Source of the DNA: Erpetoichthys calabaricus
Lineage: Eukaryota; Chordata; Cladistia; Polypteriformes; Polypteridae
NCBI RefSeq assembly: GCF_900747795.2
Contig: NC_041396.2
Span: 37,144,674 to 37,208,673, forward strand
Reading direction: 5' to 3'
Length of the DNA stretch: 64,000 bases
The translations under genes were made by a program, and so were the position numbers. Positions 32,703 to 43,009 of this stretch are shown here, in pieces. Position 1 is the first letter of the stretch. Every line of letters begins with the position of its first letter. Below the pieces are notes generated by a model that worked only from the letters and a program-made list of their open reading frames with translations, searched no databases and was not told the DNA's origin.

Positions 32703-32899
32703 GTAAGAATGCGACTAGTGTTACACTTTAAAAAACATGGCCTTTCTTTGCTTAGTAAACAGTGCAAAATGTTTCATGATAATCTAAGTAAATCTATTTT
32801 AGGCTTAATACAATAATTCTGTGTTTTTATTTTCCCATGGGAAGTGATAAAAAAGAGCTACTTTTATAATAAATCTTCAATTTAAAATATATATGCATA

Positions 32900-32931
32900 T
32901 GCAAATATATATATATATATATACCTCAGAC

Positions 32932-32987
<56 letters not shown>

Positions 32988-33134
32988 TGTATATATATAC
33001 TGTATATATATATATATATACGTCTGAGGTTCGATCCTCACAAGGGGAGTAGTAAAGTGTGTACACCTGCTGAGCTCAAATAAGGGTGAAACACATGTCG
33101 CGTACTCTTTGCATTATTTGACAGTAAACTATGC

Positions 33135-33185
<51 letters not shown>

Positions 33186-33321
33186 CTGCTTCTCGCAACT
33201 GAAGAGGGCGCCGTGGTGGATGTTTGCCGAATGGCGGAACCAACCACAAGCGTTACCTGGTAGGTAACCACCCACACAATTCATGTCGGGACTCAGTCTG
33301 CGAATGCAATGAATGTAATAT

Positions 33322-33391
<70 letters not shown>
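32900..33391 (+). repeat. Ribozyme-bearing repeat copy 3 in (TA)n sequence
   Basis: Between long (TA)n tracts lie a B box (ggttcgatcc, 33028-33037), a hammerhead-like motif (33061-33105), the family tail 'ttatttgacagtaaactatg', a TA tract, and the inverted arm (33180-33320, cttctcgcaactgaagaggg ... gcgttacctggtaggtaacc). The order matches copy 1 except that the left arm is missing. Open frames through the TA tracts (33038-33431) are artefacts. Confidence 0.7.
33061..33105 (+). ncRNA. Degenerate hammerhead ribozyme, copy 3
   Basis: Aligned to copies 1 and 2 it reads CTGCTGA where they have CTGATGA, so an invariant core A is now C. Stem II gctc-aaataa-gggt pairs only with G-T wobbles. GAAA (33088-33091), the short stem III and GTC (33097-33099) remain, and stem I pairs gtacac with gcgtac with one mismatch. 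It is probably inactive. Confidence 0.65.
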
Positions 33392-33393
<2 letters not shown>

Positions 33394-35383
33394 CTAAAGG
33401 TGTAATTAGACAATTTTCTGTAACACAACAAAATGTGGCTTACCAGTTAGGTGTTTGGACTGACTGACTGACTGAGATTGTGGCCCTGAGTGAGATCTTT
33501 AGTTCTTCAAAAGCGAAATGTATCTCTAATGTATTTTAAACTTGTAAATTACAGTGGATAAAAGCGGCTGAGTGTAGTCCTATGCAGCATACTACTGTCC
33601 AAGGAATGTTATGCAATAAACATGAGAGAATGGAGCACATCAACAGAGAATTTATTAGGCAAAGCAACACATATGTAAAATACATGCAGAGAGCAGAAAA
33701 GGCACATGTGTACTCTGATGAAAGCAGTTCTCAGAAAGCTTTAAATAATAGTAGCTAAAGATAGAGGAGAGGTATAAGTGATCTATTCTAACTTTCAATA
33801 AAAATAAATATTATATTATAAACAAATTGGGAAAACAGGTATAGACTGAACTTGCAGATGAACAGAAAGTAGAAACTGTTTAGTACTCTAAAAATGAAAA
33901 CTATTTTGTAATGCATTTTATTGATGTAAATGTTTTAGGCCTTTCTCTTTGCAGTTACATAAAATTACTTCTAAGCTTATGCTAAGTCACACATAAAATA
34001 AATAATAATACTCTACTCCACTGAATCAATTGTTATATTAATAATTTTTATTCAATCAACAATAACAATTATATTCTACATTTAAATACAATACATTACA
34101 TATCGAGATTTTATATTTAACATTCTAAATATGTTGGAAATAACTTAACTGACCATAGTTTGATATCACACCCCATTTCATAAAACAGTGACTGATGTTA
34201 GTATCAATCTCATTTTAGACTTTGTTCTACATGGTACTGTTCTGATGGAGACCTGGCTTGGTTGTCAAGGTCTAACTCTTTTAAATGAGTTGTGCCTTAA
34301 AAATTAACATTAAAAATGGCAGGAAAAGAGGAGGGGGCACTGCTGTAATATTTCAAGACTTTTTTAGGATGCAATGACAGCACTTTTTGGATATTTTCCT
34401 CATTTGAGTGTTTGGCAGTAAAACCAGCCATAAATGCTTGCAATAAAGTTTGATTGCCCATCTATACAAAGTCCTGTTTTTTAGCTTAATTGTCTGCAAG
34501 ATATGTAGAGGTAATGCAAGATACAATATAATAGAGTCCTACCAACTGGGGATTTTTATTTACATATGAGCTAAACAATGATTTAAAGGTGGTGTAAATC
34601 TAGTATATTTCTTTGATTTTATTCATTATTTGTATAGGGTAATTCATAAACATGACCATAGACTTAGCTATATAGTATAGGTGTTAATATTGCTTTGTTG
34701 TCTGTACTTGACACAATTCTATCTGACCATCACTGTGTATTTGTTAATATAATAAAATGGATAAAAAGAAAAAAGAGCATACTGTCAAAAGACACTGTTT
34801 TCATTCTGTAACATTTACAGACACAATGAAGACACAGGTAATGCCATTCAGTATTTCTTCTTCTGTAAATCTTCTTGTTGATAAGTTTAATAATGTGCTA
34901 AAAACATTAGGTATTAAAGCACCAGAAAAGATAAAAAATGAAACGTGTTTTAAGTATAATGCCTTAGAAAAATGCTATTACCTACACACTTAAGAGAAAG
35001 GGTCAAAGAAGAATGAAAATTACTGGTCCATGCTAATATTGTCAAGAAAAAAGTCTTCAAGAAGTACAGAGTCCTGTGATGAGAAAGACAGGACTATTTC
35101 TCCCAAATTATTAATAATCTGAGAAAACTAATTTTATTATTAATTGTTTAATTAATCTGTTGATGCTGACTGACTAGTAAAACCTAGTATCCACACAAAA
35201 ATGTGAAGAATTTGCACAGTACTTTCAAAACTAGATTTCACATATCTAGATCTAGAATTTTACAAAAGGCAAAAGTATTAGATATAATTATCCATTTATT
35301 TCCACCCAGGTTGAAAAATGAATATTTTCTCAATAAGAGATAGAACATACTTAAATAGTTTCAAATTATTAATTATTCAGTTT

Positions 35384-35449
35384 TTTGTAAAACTATATGA
35401 TCATTTACCAGAGAAAGATCTGTCACATGTGGTGTTCCATATAACACTC
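35384..35449. repeat. 66-bp target-site duplication, left copy
   Basis: This is identical to 38045-38110 at 65 of 66 positions by eye (gatcatttaccagagaaag here, gatcatttatcagagaaag there). The two copies bracket the LINE at 35450-38044. Confidence 0.88.
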
Positions 35450-38044
35450 GGTTCAATTTTTCTAAGCCTGAGCTAGTGCGCGAAGTTGAGAGGTTCCGGC
35501 TAGATATAGTCGGGCTCACCTCGACGCACAGCTTGGACTCTGGAACCAATCTCCTTGAGAGGGGCTGGACTCTCTACCACTCTGGAGTTGCCCGCGGTGA
35601 GAGGCGCCAAGCGGGTGTGGGCATACTTATTGCCCCCCGACTTGGAGCCTGTACATTGGGGTTTACCCCGGTGGACAAGAGGGTAGCCACCCTCCACCTT
35701 CGGGTGGGGGGGCAGGTCCTAACTGTTGTTTGTGTGTATACACCGAACAGCAGTTTGGAGTACCCATCCTTTTTGGAGGGGGTGCTGGAGGGCATACCTT
35801 CTGGGGACTCCCTCGTACTGCTGGGAGACTTCAATGCTCACGTGGGCAATGACAGTGAGACCTGGAAGGATGTGATTGGGAGGAATGCCCCCCCCCCCCC
35901 CCCCGATCTGAACCCGAGTGGTGTTTTATTATTGGACTTCTGTGCTCGTCACAGATTGTCTATAACAAACACCATGTTCAAGAATAGGGGTGTTCATATG
36001 TGCACTTGGCACCAGGACACCCTAGGCGTCAGTTCGATGATCGACTTTGTGGTCGTGTCGTCGGACTTGCGGCCACATGTTTTGGACACTCGGGTGAAGA
36101 GAGGGGCGGAGCTGTCAACTGATCACCACCTGGTGGTGAGTTGGCTTTGATGGTGGGGGAGGATGCCGGTCAGGCCTGGTAGGCCCAAACATGTTGTGAG
36201 GGTCTGCTGGGAATGTCTGGCAGAGTTCCCTGTCAGAAGTAGCTTCAACTCCCACCTCCAGCAGAACTTCGACCACATCCCGAGGGAGGTGGGGGACATT
36301 GAGTCCGAATGGGCCATGTTCCGTGCCTTTATTGTTGAGGCGGCTGACCAGAGCTGTGGCCATAAGGTGGTCGGTGCCTGTTGTGGTGGCAATCCCCGAA
36401 CCCGTTGGTGGACACCGGCAGTGAGGGATGCTGTCAAGCTGAAGAAGGAGTCCTACCGGTCCCTTTTGTTTTGTGGGACTCTGGAGGCAGCTAATAGGTA
36501 CCGGAAGGCCAAGCGGAATGCGGCTTCGGTGGTTGCTGAGGCAAATACTCGGGCATGGGAGGAGTTTGGGGAGGCCATGGAGAACGACTTTCTGGTCCAC
36601 CAGACTGTCTTGGTTGACACATCTCTGCAACATCGCATGGACATCAGGGACAGTTCCTCTGGACTGGCAGACTGGGGTGGTGGACCCCTCTTTAAGAAGG
36701 GGGACCAGAGGGTGTGTTCCAACTACAGAGGGATCACACTCCTCAGCCTCCCTGGAAAAGTCTATTCGGGGGTTCTGGAGAGGAGGGTCCATCGGATAGT
36801 TGAACCTCAGATTCAGGAGGAATAGTGTGGTTTTCGTCCTGGTCACAGAACAGTGGACCAGCTCTATACCCTTAGCAGAGTCCTGGAGGGTGCATGGGAG
36901 TTTGCCCAACCAGTCTACATGTTTTTTGTGGACTTGGAAAAGGCGTTCGACCATGTCCCTCGGGGAATCCTGTGAGGGGTGCTCCGGGAGTGTGGGGTAC
37001 CGGACCCCCTGATAAGGGCTGTTCGATCCCTGTACAACCAGTGTCAGAGCTTGGTCCGCATTGCCAGCAGTAAGTCAAACCCGTTTCCAGTGAGAGTTGG
37101 ACTCCGCCAGGGCTGCCCTTTGTCACCGATTTTGTTTATAACTTTTATGGACAGAATTTCTAGGCGCAGCCAGGGTGTTGAGGGGGTCCGGTTTGGTGGA
37201 CTCAGGATTGGGTCACTGCTTTTTGCAGATGATGTTGTCCTGTTTGCTTCATCAGGCCGTGATCTTCAGCTCTCCCTGGATCGGTTCACAGCTGAGTGTG
37301 AAGCGGCTGGGATGAGAATCAGCACCTCCAAATCCGAGACCATGGTCCTCAGCCGGAAAAGGGTGGAGTGCCCTTTCAGGGTTGGGAGCGAGATCCTACC
37401 CCAAGTGGAGGAGTTCAAGTATCTTGGGGTCTTGTTCACGAGTGAGGGAAGAATGGAGCATGAGATCGACAGGTGGATTGGTGCAATGTCCACAGTAATG
37501 GGGGCTCTGCATCGGTCTGTCGTGGTGAAAAAGGAGCTGACCCGTAAGGCAAAGCTCTCAATTTACCAGTCGATCTATGTTCCTACCCTCACCTATGGTC
37601 ATGAGCTATGGGTAGTGACCGAAAGAACGAGATTGCGAATACAAGCGGCTGAAATGAGTTTCCTCCGCAGGGTGTCTGGGCTCTCCCTTAAAGATAGGGT
37701 GAGAAGCTCAGTCATCTGGGAGAGGCTCAGAGTAGAGCCGCTGCTCCTCCTCATCGAGGGGAGTCAGATGAGGTGGCTCGGGCATCTGATCAGGATGCTT
37801 CCAGGACGCCTCCCTGGTGAGGTGTTCTGGGCACGTCTAACCGGGAGGAGGCCCCGGGGAAGACCCAGGACACGCTGGAGGGACTATGTCTCTCGGCTGG
37901 CCTGGGAACGTCTTGGGATTCTCCCGGAAGAGCTAGAAGAAGTGGCCGGGGAGAGGGAAGTCTGGGCATCTCTGCTCAAGCTGCTGCCCCCGCGACCCGA
38001 CCTCGGATAAGCGGAAGAGGATGGATGGATGGATGGATGGGTTC
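35450..38044 (+). mobile_element. Young LINE with one long frame and a (GGAT)n tail
   Basis: From 35476 to 38010 a single frame encodes endonuclease ([68 protein letters not shown]) and then RT (FKKGDQRVCSNYRGITLLS, FVDLEKAFDHVPRG, VGLRQGCPLSPILFITFMD, LLFADDVVLFAS, YLGVLFTSEGRMEHEID). The C-terminus has LRRVSGLSLKDRVRS and GRRPRGRPRTRWRDYVSRLAW. The catalytic FADD is intact. Only three stops break the frame (36148-36150 TGA, 36823-36825 TAG, 36973-36975 TGA), each explicable by one transition. The 5' part before the endonuclease is truncated. The tail is gataagcggaagaggatgg plus GGAT repeats. The clade is uncertain. Confidence 0.88.
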
Positions 38045-38110
38045 TTTGTAAAACTATATGATCATTTATCAGAGAAAGATCTGTCACATGTGGTGTTCCA
38101 TATAACACTC
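38045..38110. repeat. 66-bp target-site duplication, right copy
   Basis: The right partner of 35384-35449. Beyond it the decayed LINE resumes, which shows that the repeat is duplicated target and not part of the inserted element. Confidence 0.88.
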
Positions 38111-38344
38111 AATTATATAAGCTATTCAAATGACATACAATTATAAATCTCTGTATCGCTTGATGATCCAAAAGCACTAAATCCTTTAATTAGTTGTATA
38201 AAGTAGCATTACAAACTGGATGTTAGAAAGTTTATTAAAATTCAAACAAAGACAAAACTGAAGTTTTAGAAGTACACTTCAAAATTCAGAGGAGAGTCTT
38301 CTGGGATTTTGTCCTGATAATTCAGTTAATTCCATGAAGACAGT

Positions 38345-39150
38345 GACCTAGTCATGTATAAAACTAAGATCTCGAAGCCTATGAGGCAGTAGCAGCAAGA
38401 AAAAATGTGACACAGTACCAGATGTCAAATGTGTGTGTTGGAATTAAATTCAAAGTAAAGCTCACCATTTACTGCCCCCGCATTTGGGCAGACACGCACA
38501 CACAGAGAAGAAACTTAGTCACACAGCACAAGATAGCCACCAATAAGTAGAAAAAGTTCAGTTACAGTATCAATGTAAAATTTCAGAGCATCCAAAACGT
38601 TGTGGACCTATGGTGTCTCCCAGGTGAAACCGGGAGAAATAAATAGCCCATAAGTGGTGATGGTACTCCAATAATCTCAGACAGGATGCCACACAAGGCT
38701 GGTGCATAATAGTAAGGTTCAGTGAAAGTCAAAAATAAGTCAAATCATGTTATACATATGCATGAACATTCAAGATCCACATAGATGGCATCACAGCTGA
38801 AATGCGAAACTGGAATCCAGCGTCCATGAGGCAATAATTCTCAGTACTGCATCCCTATTCCCTGGCAGGAGTCAGAATACATTATAAATACTAAACTAAA
38901 CATTGAGTAGCACATACTGTTATCAACGAATTCTACAGACTGGGTTAACATTTTCACATGGCCACCTCTGTGTGGAGTTTGCACCTTTTTCCTTCAGATG
39001 CTGTGAATTTCATGAACATTTTGATTTTCTTTCTATATTCTAGACAAGTGTGAATTATGTTGACTGTCAACACATAATGAATATTGGTGTGCAATTGCAT
39101 GTGTACCTGATATCCCTGGGCCAGACTCCAGCTCCTTCTGTCCCAACAAC
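38345..39150. other. No gene recognised; intron of V1R-B
   Basis: Part of the presumed 5' UTR intron of V1R-B. Short repeat-like pieces are present ('gtgtggagtttgcacc' near 38970) but no gene or clear element. Confidence 0.35.
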
Positions 39151-39154
39151 TGGA

Positions 39155-39295
39155 TTCATTTATGTTGGGAAGCACAGTGGTAACGCTGCTGCCAGTAAGG
39201 AGATCATGTGTTCGTGTCCCAGGTCCTCCCTGCATGGAGAGCGCTTTGAGTAGTGAAAAAAGCACAATATAAATGTAAAGAATTAATATTAAATA
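39155..39295 (+). mobile_element. SINE fragment with internal deletion
   Basis: A tRNA-like head (gcacagtggtaacgctgctg, with a degraded B box gtgttcgtgtccc) is followed by 'ggtcctccctgcatggagag' and an unrelated-looking 3' end 'gcgctttgagtagtgaaaaa' plus 'atataaatgtaaag'. It lies within 30 bp of the V1R-B splice acceptor. Confidence 0.6.
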
Positions 39296-39320
39296 TTTTT
39301 TCTTTCTTACAGAAGTCATC

Positions 39321-40286
39321 ATGGACACAACTGACACCAGACAAGTCTTCAAAGCAGCAGGCTTCCTAATCCTCACAACTATTAGCATTCCAGCCAACAT
39401 CTTTGTGTGCTATACTTTTCTTCGGACCTTTGTCAAAGAAGGGAAACTCATGACAGCTGATATCATTTTATGCCACTTAGCTTTTGCCAATCTGATGGTG
39501 GCATTGATGCGCAGCATCCCACAGACAATGGCAGCATTTGGCTATAAGAACATGTTTGATGATGTTGGATGTAAGCTGACTATCTTCTCCTTCCGTATCT
39601 TCCGAGGCCTCTCTATAAGTCTCACCTGTCTGCTGAGCACCTACCAGGCAGTGCTGGTTTCTCCAGCCACATCTAGACTTGCCCCTTTGAAGCCCAGAAT
39701 CCCTCAGTACCTTATACATATCATTGTTGTCCTTTATGTTATATATTGTATTTCCAATTCCAATGCTCCTCTGAGTGCTGTAGCCTCCTTCCCCAATAAC
39801 ACCATTCCGCCTTACACTTTCAACCTGCAGTTCTGTTTCATTAAGTATCCCGACTACATAGGATTCATGTCTGGAGGTCTAGTAAATTTTTTCAGTGACC
39901 TTCTGTTTATAGTGCTAATGGCAATCATGAGTGGCTACATTCTTGTTCTACTCTACAAGCATAGCAAGAGAGTGAAGAGTCTGAGGAGTTCAGAGAGCAG
40001 CCAGACTGGAGCAAGAGCAGAGGTCAAGGCGTCACAAGCTGTAGTCACCTTGGTCACACTATACTGTCTGTTCTTTGGGGTCGATAACATCATCTATCTC
40101 TACTCTCTGACAGTTCTCAGAGTATCACTTCTTTTATCAGACATTCGAGTCTTCTTTGCTACTCTGTACACTTCAGTATGCCCAGTTGTAGTCATTATCA
40201 CCAACCCAAAGGTCAAAATTAAGATGAAGGTTGGCAAACAGGATAGATTAGGCCAAACGACAAACATTACCACACCTGATGTCTAA
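39321..40286 (+). CDS. Vomeronasal type-1 receptor-like (V1R/ORA), copy B
   Basis: A second intact receptor of 321 codons in one exon, beginning at the ATG 8 bp after the acceptor ttacag (39312). It has seven hydrophobic segments at the same places as copy A. Shared marks are SIPANIFVC in helix 1, KLMTADIILCHLAFANL in helix 2, Cys84 and Cys172, FRIFRGLSISLTCLLSTYQA in helix 3, the sequon NNT at 159-161, ARAEVKASQAVVTLV leading into helix 6, and TNPK after helix 7. Differences from copy A cluster in helix 4 and the following loop (residues 131-150, 13 of 20 changed) and in the C-terminal tail, where ligand contact and signalling differences might arise. It is probably a chemosensory receptor. 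The ligand is unknown. Confidence 0.92.
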   Translation: MDTTDTRQVFKAAGFLILTTISIPANIFVCYTFLRTFVKEGKLMTADIILCHLAFANLMVALMRSIPQTMAAFGYKNMFDDVGCKLTIFSFRIFRGLSISLTCLLSTYQAVLVSPATSRLAPLKPRIPQYLIHIIVVLYVIYCISNSNAPLSAVASFPNNTIPPYTFNLQFCFIKYPDYIGFMSGGLVNFFSDLLFIVLMAIMSGYILVLLYKHSKRVKSLRSSESSQTGARAEVKASQAVVTLVTLYCLFFGVDNIIYLYSLTVLRVSLLLSDIRVFFATLYTSVCPVVVIITNPKVKIKMKVGKQDRLGQTTNITTPDV

Positions 40287-40289
40287 AAA

Positions 40290-40885
40290 TAGGTCAGGTT
40301 TGATCTTAGATTCTCAAACACATCTACGGGTATTCAAGCAAAATAATGATGTAACAAGTACGAAAATGTACATATGGCATAAGATTCGGGTGCATTCTTA
40401 GACTTAGTGGACTGTTTCAGAAGTTGGAACATTTTCAAACGTTCTAGTCATTGAATCAGAGGTAGTTATCGCAGTTTTTTGTATTACATATTTTTGGAAG
40501 AATGAGTTATATTAAGAAATAACAATGATAATAATCATATAGTTAAAAATGGAACCGGAATAGGCTTGAGGTGCTTGATCAGTTTTCGTAAACAGCAAAT
40601 TCCAGCTGAAATGGTGAAAATATTGCACTGACTAATATGCTATTGCTGTTGGTTGTGGAGTGTTTCTACATGTCTAATTGTAGTTCAAATGTCTTAAACA
40701 TTACATTTTTCAAGAAAGTTTGCAACCAAGACTTAAACCTTTATTGAACTCTCCAACTAAAATTGTTGGCTACATCTGACCATAATGGATAGCACATTAT
40801 TGTGGCACTTTCCCAACAACTTAATAGAAATAGTGAAATATTAAATCATTATAACCTGTACACAATACAGCTGTGAAGTTGTTTT
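40290..40885. other. 3' flank of V1R-B, no further gene
   Basis: No coding region or named repeat was recognised. It presumably contains the 3' UTR. No clear polyA signal can be tied to the gene. Confidence 0.35.
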
Positions 40886-40889
40886 AGTA

Positions 40890-41104
40890 TGAGAGACGTT
40901 CAAAAAGTTTCCGCACTTTTATATTTTTGTTGGAAACTGTGAAGGCGGGAGAAGTAGTAATTGGGCATTAAAAAGTTGGTACAATGTTGGGAAAATTGCT
41001 TCACAGAGGAAGGTGAATATGTAGAAAAGTTCACGTAATTTGATTTTGAAATTCTTAATAAATAGAGTTAAAAAAATGTGCAGAAACCATTTGAACGTCC
41101 ATCA
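40890..41104 (+). mobile_element. mariner-type deletion derivative
   Basis: The left end tgagagacgttcaaaaagtt and the right end, reversed, tgatggacgttcaaatggtt form inverted repeats over about 28 bp. TA precedes the left end. Just inside the right end a frame reads LVQCWENCFTEEGEYVEKF, the usual C-terminus of a mariner transposase (Wxx C ... G.YVEK). About 1 kb of coding sequence is missing, so this is an internally deleted copy. Confidence 0.65.
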
Positions 41105-43005
41105 GATAATATACATTTTGAGTACAGACTTATTCACAGTATCCATAAAGTGTCACCAAGCTACGGTTAGTGAATATCTTTCCTGTTACATTAATTTCTA
41201 CTAATTTAAGTTGATTACATTTTTTTTCTTTTACATTTATGAATATTAAGTCACTTACCAAAAATGAATTCGAGGAACAGGAGAAGTGAGCTGCTGTGAC
41301 AGAGCTTCACACATACAGCAGTGCAGCCACAGGAGAATATTCTATAGGCATATCAAGCACGAGTTGTTGCAGAGCACACAAGTCTGCAGGTGTTTCACTG
41401 TTTTGCAATCAAGGACAGCTTTTGAAGAAGTAAAATAAGAATATATTTTAAAAATATACACGCCGAAGTAACCCCTCTCAAGATAAATTTGAAACAGTAA
41501 ACTAACCCATAAGTAAAGTCACACAGTAAAGTCCTCTTTTTTAAGAAGAATGAGTTTGAGAATTCACAAATGCTTTTCATTAGGAGATTTTGAAACACTG
41601 CACAGAACACTTTATGTAAGATATCTTAATAAAAACTAAAATTTCACAACATATTTTCTTGAAGAATTTGGGTGTCAAATTTCAACATAATGAGTCTACT
41701 GAGAGCAGAGTTGTTTCATGCTGAAAGACAGATAGACAAACAGACATGACAACTGCAGTAGGTGCTTTTTTGAATTATATGCAAGAACACCTAAATGTCA
41801 GACTTCTTAATAAATAAACATTAACATTTTATGTTTAAAAGGTCTCTATGTCAATAAAATTAAGATACATTAAAGAGATACAGGTGTTGTATTAGATAAT
41901 GAAATGGCTACCTTAACATTCTGAGATTGTCAAAGCACTGTTTTGCATCCAAACCACCCACATCTTGTTCCACCAGTCTCTGCTCCTCTTTTCTGTTTAC
42001 AGGTTTCTGCAACTGTGATAATCAATGTAACAGCCACATTTTCTTGTTTTCTTCCTTGCCATCATTAATTGACAAATTCACAGACATCCTGCACTGAAAC
42101 AAATTTTAATTTAACATCGAAAAATTAGACAACCAAGATGCCTAAATAGACAGAGCTAATTTTCAAAGACAGGAACATGAGAATGTTGAAAACAAACACA
42201 CTGAATTCTAGTTTTTACTTTGATAATTTTCCTAAGTCAAGATGAGTCAACATTTAAACCATTCTAAATATTTTCTCCAAAACATACAGGGAGAAATTCA
42301 AAAAACATTAATCCCTGTATGGGTGAAAGTTAAACTGCAGCCATACAATGAGCCCATAAAGACTTTCTTCACATTTAGATCCTGTGAACTAACTGACTCA
42401 TTGGGCCACCTCGTAATCAATATGTTTTGTCTGTTTTATAGTAATTGTTTTTTTCCATATAGAATTTTAACTTTTTAGTGATGTCATCAATAATTACATT
42501 GCAAAACTGGTTACTATGACACCATGTGCTGCTAAGGGGCATGTCCTATGTGCATGTGCTATAGGGTATGGTCACAAAGTTTTGCCGATATCCTATTGAA
42601 GATTGAGACACACTTCTCTGTAATCCTCTGCACTTTCCTTATTTCCTTTCAAAATAAAGGACCCTTTTCAGGGTTGATTCCAGCTACCTGTGACACTGAA
42701 TTGGATTAAATGTTTTTAAAATGGATGATTTGGTTTGAAAAATTGTTATTTCAGAGTTGGTAACTATTAGGCACTGGGTTTTTGCTCCTTATCTGATCAC
42801 TTCTAGATCACTTTCTGTACTGCATGTACTTAAAGAAATAGTTTACTAATCAAATTTCAATCAAATATTAAAATGTAAATTTGAATGCATTCATGTTTAT
42901 CATGGCACATTAGAGCGGTGACACATTGCATGTTGGTCAGACAAGCAGGTAAGAATTTCACTGTACTCTGCTGCTATTACAACTACTACAGGAAAGAAAT
43001 CAACC
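41105..43005. other. V1R-B downstream region with duplicated flank at 41940-42300
   Basis: No gene was recognised. The part at 41940-42300 is homologous to sequence downstream of V1R-A (22690-23760). The part at 42118-42212 also matches 47860-47960 ('caaagacaggaaca' in both). The open frames at 42242-42478 and 42885-43250 have no known domain. Confidence 0.5.
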
Positions 43006-43009
43006 TTTT

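Larger units (their letters stand above)
31740..32890 (+). other. V1R-B 5' block, duplicated at 48296-50100
   Basis: This upstream and first-exon region aligns by eye with 48296-50100. Examples are 'cttttaaagtg' at both block starts, 'gtgagcaccatggaccacct' against 'gtgccacagaccacttca', 'taataacaagtgggctacta' against 'caataacaagtgggactgta', and 'gttagtcagggactat' against 'gttagtcagagactat'. It includes the candidate promoter and exon at 32623-32702. A (TATC)n LINE tail is inserted at about 32395-32508 in this copy only. Confidence 0.7.
34180..38340 (+). mobile_element. Decayed LINE (Jockey/L2/CR1-type group), split by a younger LINE
   Basis: Degraded pol pieces occur in order across several frames. 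The endonuclease N-part is near 34230 (LMETWLG). An endonuclease end around 34690-34750 reads VLDTILSDHHCVFVNI. The linker is at 34757-34993 (FSISSSVNLLVDKFNN, IKAPEKIK). A pre-RT block near 35200 reads KCEEFAQYF. RT palm pieces on both sides of the insertion are SVTCGVP, then NDIQLYISL and ALNPLISCI around 38100-38200. The younger LINE at 35450-38044 sits exactly in the RT. The 78-codon open frame at 34757 is therefore not a host gene. Confidence 0.6.

Noticed and set aside
33038-33431. Frames rich in Ile-Tyr repeats
   Set aside because: Translations of (TA)n microsatellite.
34757-34993. Small gene of 78 codons
   Set aside because: It matches the linker region of the decayed LINE and continues LINE homology on both sides.
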